DNA of 64,000 nt from Owenia fusiformis (Eukaryota; Annelida; Polychaeta; Sabellida; Oweniidae): positions 17,057,467-17,121,466 of the forward strand of contig CAIIXF020000002.1 in assembly GCA_903813345.2 (NCBI GenBank). The letters run 5' to 3'. Below, one piece after another: positions 62,001 to 64,000 of this stretch (position 1 is the first letter of the stretch; each line of letters opens with the position of its first letter). The notes beneath the pieces are model-generated. The model had not been told where the DNA came from. It saw only the letters and a list, made by a program, of their open reading frames with translations, and made no database searches. The translations under genes were made by a program, and so were the position numbers.

Positions 62001-63999
62001 GCAATTTCTAGACGTGCAAAGATAGTCTAGGAACTCCGCGTATCTAGAGATTCCAAGACGTGTCAAGAGGTGCAAAGACCTCGCGTGTAAAGAGCGTGTC
62101 AAGAGTTTTGATATCTCTTTGCACAGCCTTATCAAAACAAACAGTATAATTAGACCGGCCACATGTTGTTATGCCCTATAGTCGCACTTAATTATACTTT
62201 ACTAGGATTGGAATATAACAAGCATTTTAATTTCGTGTTAATAATAATTTGTGTTTTTAAATCATTATCAAAATAAAATAAATTTAAAAGTATGTGTGTG
62301 CGTGTAAGTATAGGCAATAGCTTAGTCGAAATGAGTAGACGTGTGCAGATAGAGATCGCCTATCTATTTTGCTAAATCTGACATTTTTACAGGATCATGA
62401 TATAGATCAAATGAAAACACGAAATGTGTTTTTCTTAGGTTTATCTACCCTGATTTCGAGTGATTTGAACTTGGACGCATATTCCTCTTTTAAAACAGTT
62501 TGAATAATTAACAAAGTCCACTTTGAACCGTGTCAATCAAATTGTCAAATATGTAGATAGCACATGCAGGCCCGAATACAGGGGGGATAGATTGGTTCTA
62601 GCGACCCCTCCCCTTCCGTGACCAAAATTGCATTTTATAGATAGTTTTAAAAAGGCATGGGTGTGGTTGGCAACTGATATATTTTAGAATGAGTATTTTC
62701 CGTCCATAGATACGACATTGAATCATATTTTTCCGAGTAAATTCTTCAAAATAATGAAATGATCGAGATCAATATGGGGAAAATATCTGTTTTTAGAAAA
62801 TGTGTTCCCTTGGTCGGAAAATACTCAGTGTCATAAATATGAATATGGTTGATGTCAATGCAACGCGACTAAAATTTAAACTTGAAGCTTTTATAAATTG
62901 TTTTTTATTATTTGTAGTGGCCCGGTTTGAAATTTTCATTCATCACAAAATAGAGGCGCTGGTTGCAAATCATCTCAACGGATATGTTCTTCATCCATCT
63001 GACCTAGTTAATGGAACACTAGATCCACTACCAGCATTTAGTAAACACAGAATTGTAATTCAGTTCCCTAAGACTGATGACGAAATGTCGTACAGCTTTG
63101 TGATGCGGTCTTGGAACGAACATAACAAGCCTGGTGAACTGTCTAACTACGTAACGGCTACCTTAATGGATTTGTACGATGCTCCTGAAACGGTAAGAGA
63201 TACTTAATCACCTAACACATGTCAGTAAGGCGCAATAACGTTTTAGAAACGTGGTTCAAACAAAAACGTTTTGAATTCTGGCTCAAATACTTTGATATTT
63301 GGCTTTAGCGCAGCTGAAAGAAAGTTTCTTATAGTGCTCTGTATTTTAATTTAGTATTTGATAGAATGATTCGTGGGGTGGTGACATTGAAAGTTATATT
63401 TACAATCTCTGATTATTAGACAACGCAGGGAAGTACTGCAACAACTGGAAATACTGTACAGCGACCCCAGGCATCACCAAGTGGAGATAACACTCTTGGA
63501 TTTTTCCTTGGAATTCCCTTGGCTGTCGTTGCACTCATTCTCATCATCATTTTATGCATCTACGCTTTGGTCGTTAGGAAGAAAAAGTAAACCATTTGTT
63601 TCCCACGTAATGAGGCTATCATATTTGGCCCGAAACCCCGATCCAAAATATTAGTACTTGTAGATTTATCGTAAAGTGAAATAAAACAAATGAAAAGTTC
63701 AAAACAAAAATATTTGTTGATCAATCGACATTCGAATTAAAAAATGCATTTATACTTAAGTGATACATTGATATGGAGCTACAGCATCAATGAGTCGGTT
63801 ATTTTTCAGAAAAATTGATGATGAAAAACCTTTCACTCGAGCTGTTGATGCTGAGAATGCAGCTTGGGAAATGGTGTCTCACAGACCACTGTTTGTCAAC
63901 CATGCGTACAACTCAACACCGGGTCACAGTAGAAGGCTGTCAGAAAGTGAAATGAGATCCCAAAATGGCATTTCAACAGTGTACGATAGAGTAATGTAA
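50074..63999 (+). CDS. CLCA-family metalloprotease/VWA protein, membrane-anchored
   Basis: Sixteen exons join in phase: 50074-50238, 55288-55579, 55677-55820, 56053-56192, 56364-56615, 56943-57170, 57944-58139, 58994-59103, 59269-59403, 59572-59679, 60009-60270, 60542-60706, 61628-61831, 62918-63192, 63420-63586, 63810-63999, giving 1010 aa (family about 900-940). Residues 1-20 are a signal peptide. The catalytic domain has VHEFSHLRYGVFDEY, the zinc-binding HExxH (His158, Glu159, His162). The VWA domain starts KRMVLVLDRSGSM with the metal-ion site DxSxS (Asp326), then TGGST and MSDGGEN. A beta-rich part and a fibronectin-III-like segment (LTWTAPGRNAF) follow. TM about 918-943, then a basic stop-transfer and a 65-residue tail ending STVYDRVM. 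In vertebrates CLCA proteins are self-cleaving modulators of calcium-activated chloride channels, not channels. Donors of exons 8 (GTTGTA) and 9 (GTAATG) are weak. Retaining intron 15 stops at once after RKKK. Confidence 0.95.
50483..54538. mobile_element. Giant imperfect inverted repeat, about 4 kb
   Basis: Left arm from TGTATCAGATGCTGGCACAG (50483) and right arm ending at its complement (54538) pair closely for about 730 bp (50483-51215 with 53810-54538), then more loosely to about 51800 / 53040. Within the arms a unit of about 385 bp, with AGATCTATTGGC..GAAAAGCTGT, is repeated in tandem. The centre (52500-52760) is an extremely T/A-rich stretch. No transposase or other domain was recognised. 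It has the form of a foldback transposon. Flanking duplication not established (TTT on both sides only). Confidence 0.75.
54846..55069 (-). mobile_element. 224-bp MITE, second copy
   Basis: Same length as and reverse-oriented to 10488-10711, with ends ATTATTACCACC and GGTGGTAATAAT. Sits in CLCA intron 1. Confidence 0.8.
55074..55174. repeat. 101-bp hairpin
   Basis: Arms AATAACGTCATTTCT..ATAGTGAAATATTGGACC and their complement surround the loop TTGGGCCTTCGGCCCTC-like. Starts 5 bases after the 224-bp MITE; one arm of the same hairpin abuts the other MITE copy at 10433-10487. Confidence 0.85.
57245..57365. repeat. Small palindromic GC-rich insert
   Basis: CGACGCCGTTTCGGTGCC and GGTGTCGAAACGGTGCCG around TTTCGGCACCAAATGGACTG form nested inverted words in CLCA intron 6. 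Similar words (GTCGCCGTTTCGGCAC near 39720, GACGCCGTTT near 41648) occur around the element in the Dispatched-like gene. Confidence 0.45.
58671..58917. repeat. Imperfect 247-bp inverted repeat
   Basis: CGTGGTAGTCGCAGGCAGAC at the left pairs with GTCTGCAACTACCACG at the right; the pairing continues through TAATTAGGGAGGTGAATC / GATTCACCCCCTAATCA. A MITE-like foldback in CLCA intron 7. Confidence 0.65.
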
Positions 64000-64000
64000 C

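Overview
This is a eukaryotic, AT-rich, intron-rich window with no bacterial features. It looks like a marine invertebrate, most likely a non-vertebrate deuterostome (hemichordate, echinoderm or lancelet grade). That is an inference from the gene families (a delta/phi-like ionotropic glutamate receptor, a Dispatched-like protein, a metalloprotease-type CLCA) and from many small DNA transposons. Species cannot be decided from the sequence alone.

Three host genes were assembled exon by exon, with matching splice phases throughout. (1) An ionotropic glutamate receptor on the + strand, 16623-29997, 11 exons, 818 aa, with signal peptide, amino-terminal domain, ligand-binding domain, pore and last membrane segment. 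(2) A Dispatched-like RND/sterol-sensing-domain protein on the - strand, 47552-35768, 11 exons, 1090 aa. (3) A CLCA-family protein (metalloprotease plus VWA domain, membrane anchored) on the + strand, 50074-63999, 16 exons, 1010 aa, ending one base before the window end. Genes 2 and 3 diverge from a 2.5 kb intergenic region. A possible last exon of a fourth, coiled-coil gene lies at 594-421 on the - strand.

The left 7.4 kb is dominated by a whole-looking PIF/Harbinger DNA transposon (1275-7436) with 3-bp TTA target duplications and two convergent spliced genes: a MADF/BESS DNA-binding protein and a DDE transposase. Its GC-rich ends are duplicated in tandem on both sides.

The remainder, between genes and in introns, is packed with short non-autonomous elements and palindromes: a 0.9 kb near-perfect inverted dimer (11378-12278), a roughly 4 kb imperfect inverted repeat filling most of CLCA intron 1 (50483-54538), mariner-like elements with TA targets, a TTAA-flanked element nested in another, a 120-bp family in four copies, a 39-bp minisatellite and a probable tRNA-derived SINE. 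No retrovirus-like, LTR or Polinton-like element was recognised. No obvious functional link joins the three host genes; all three encode secretory-pathway or membrane proteins.
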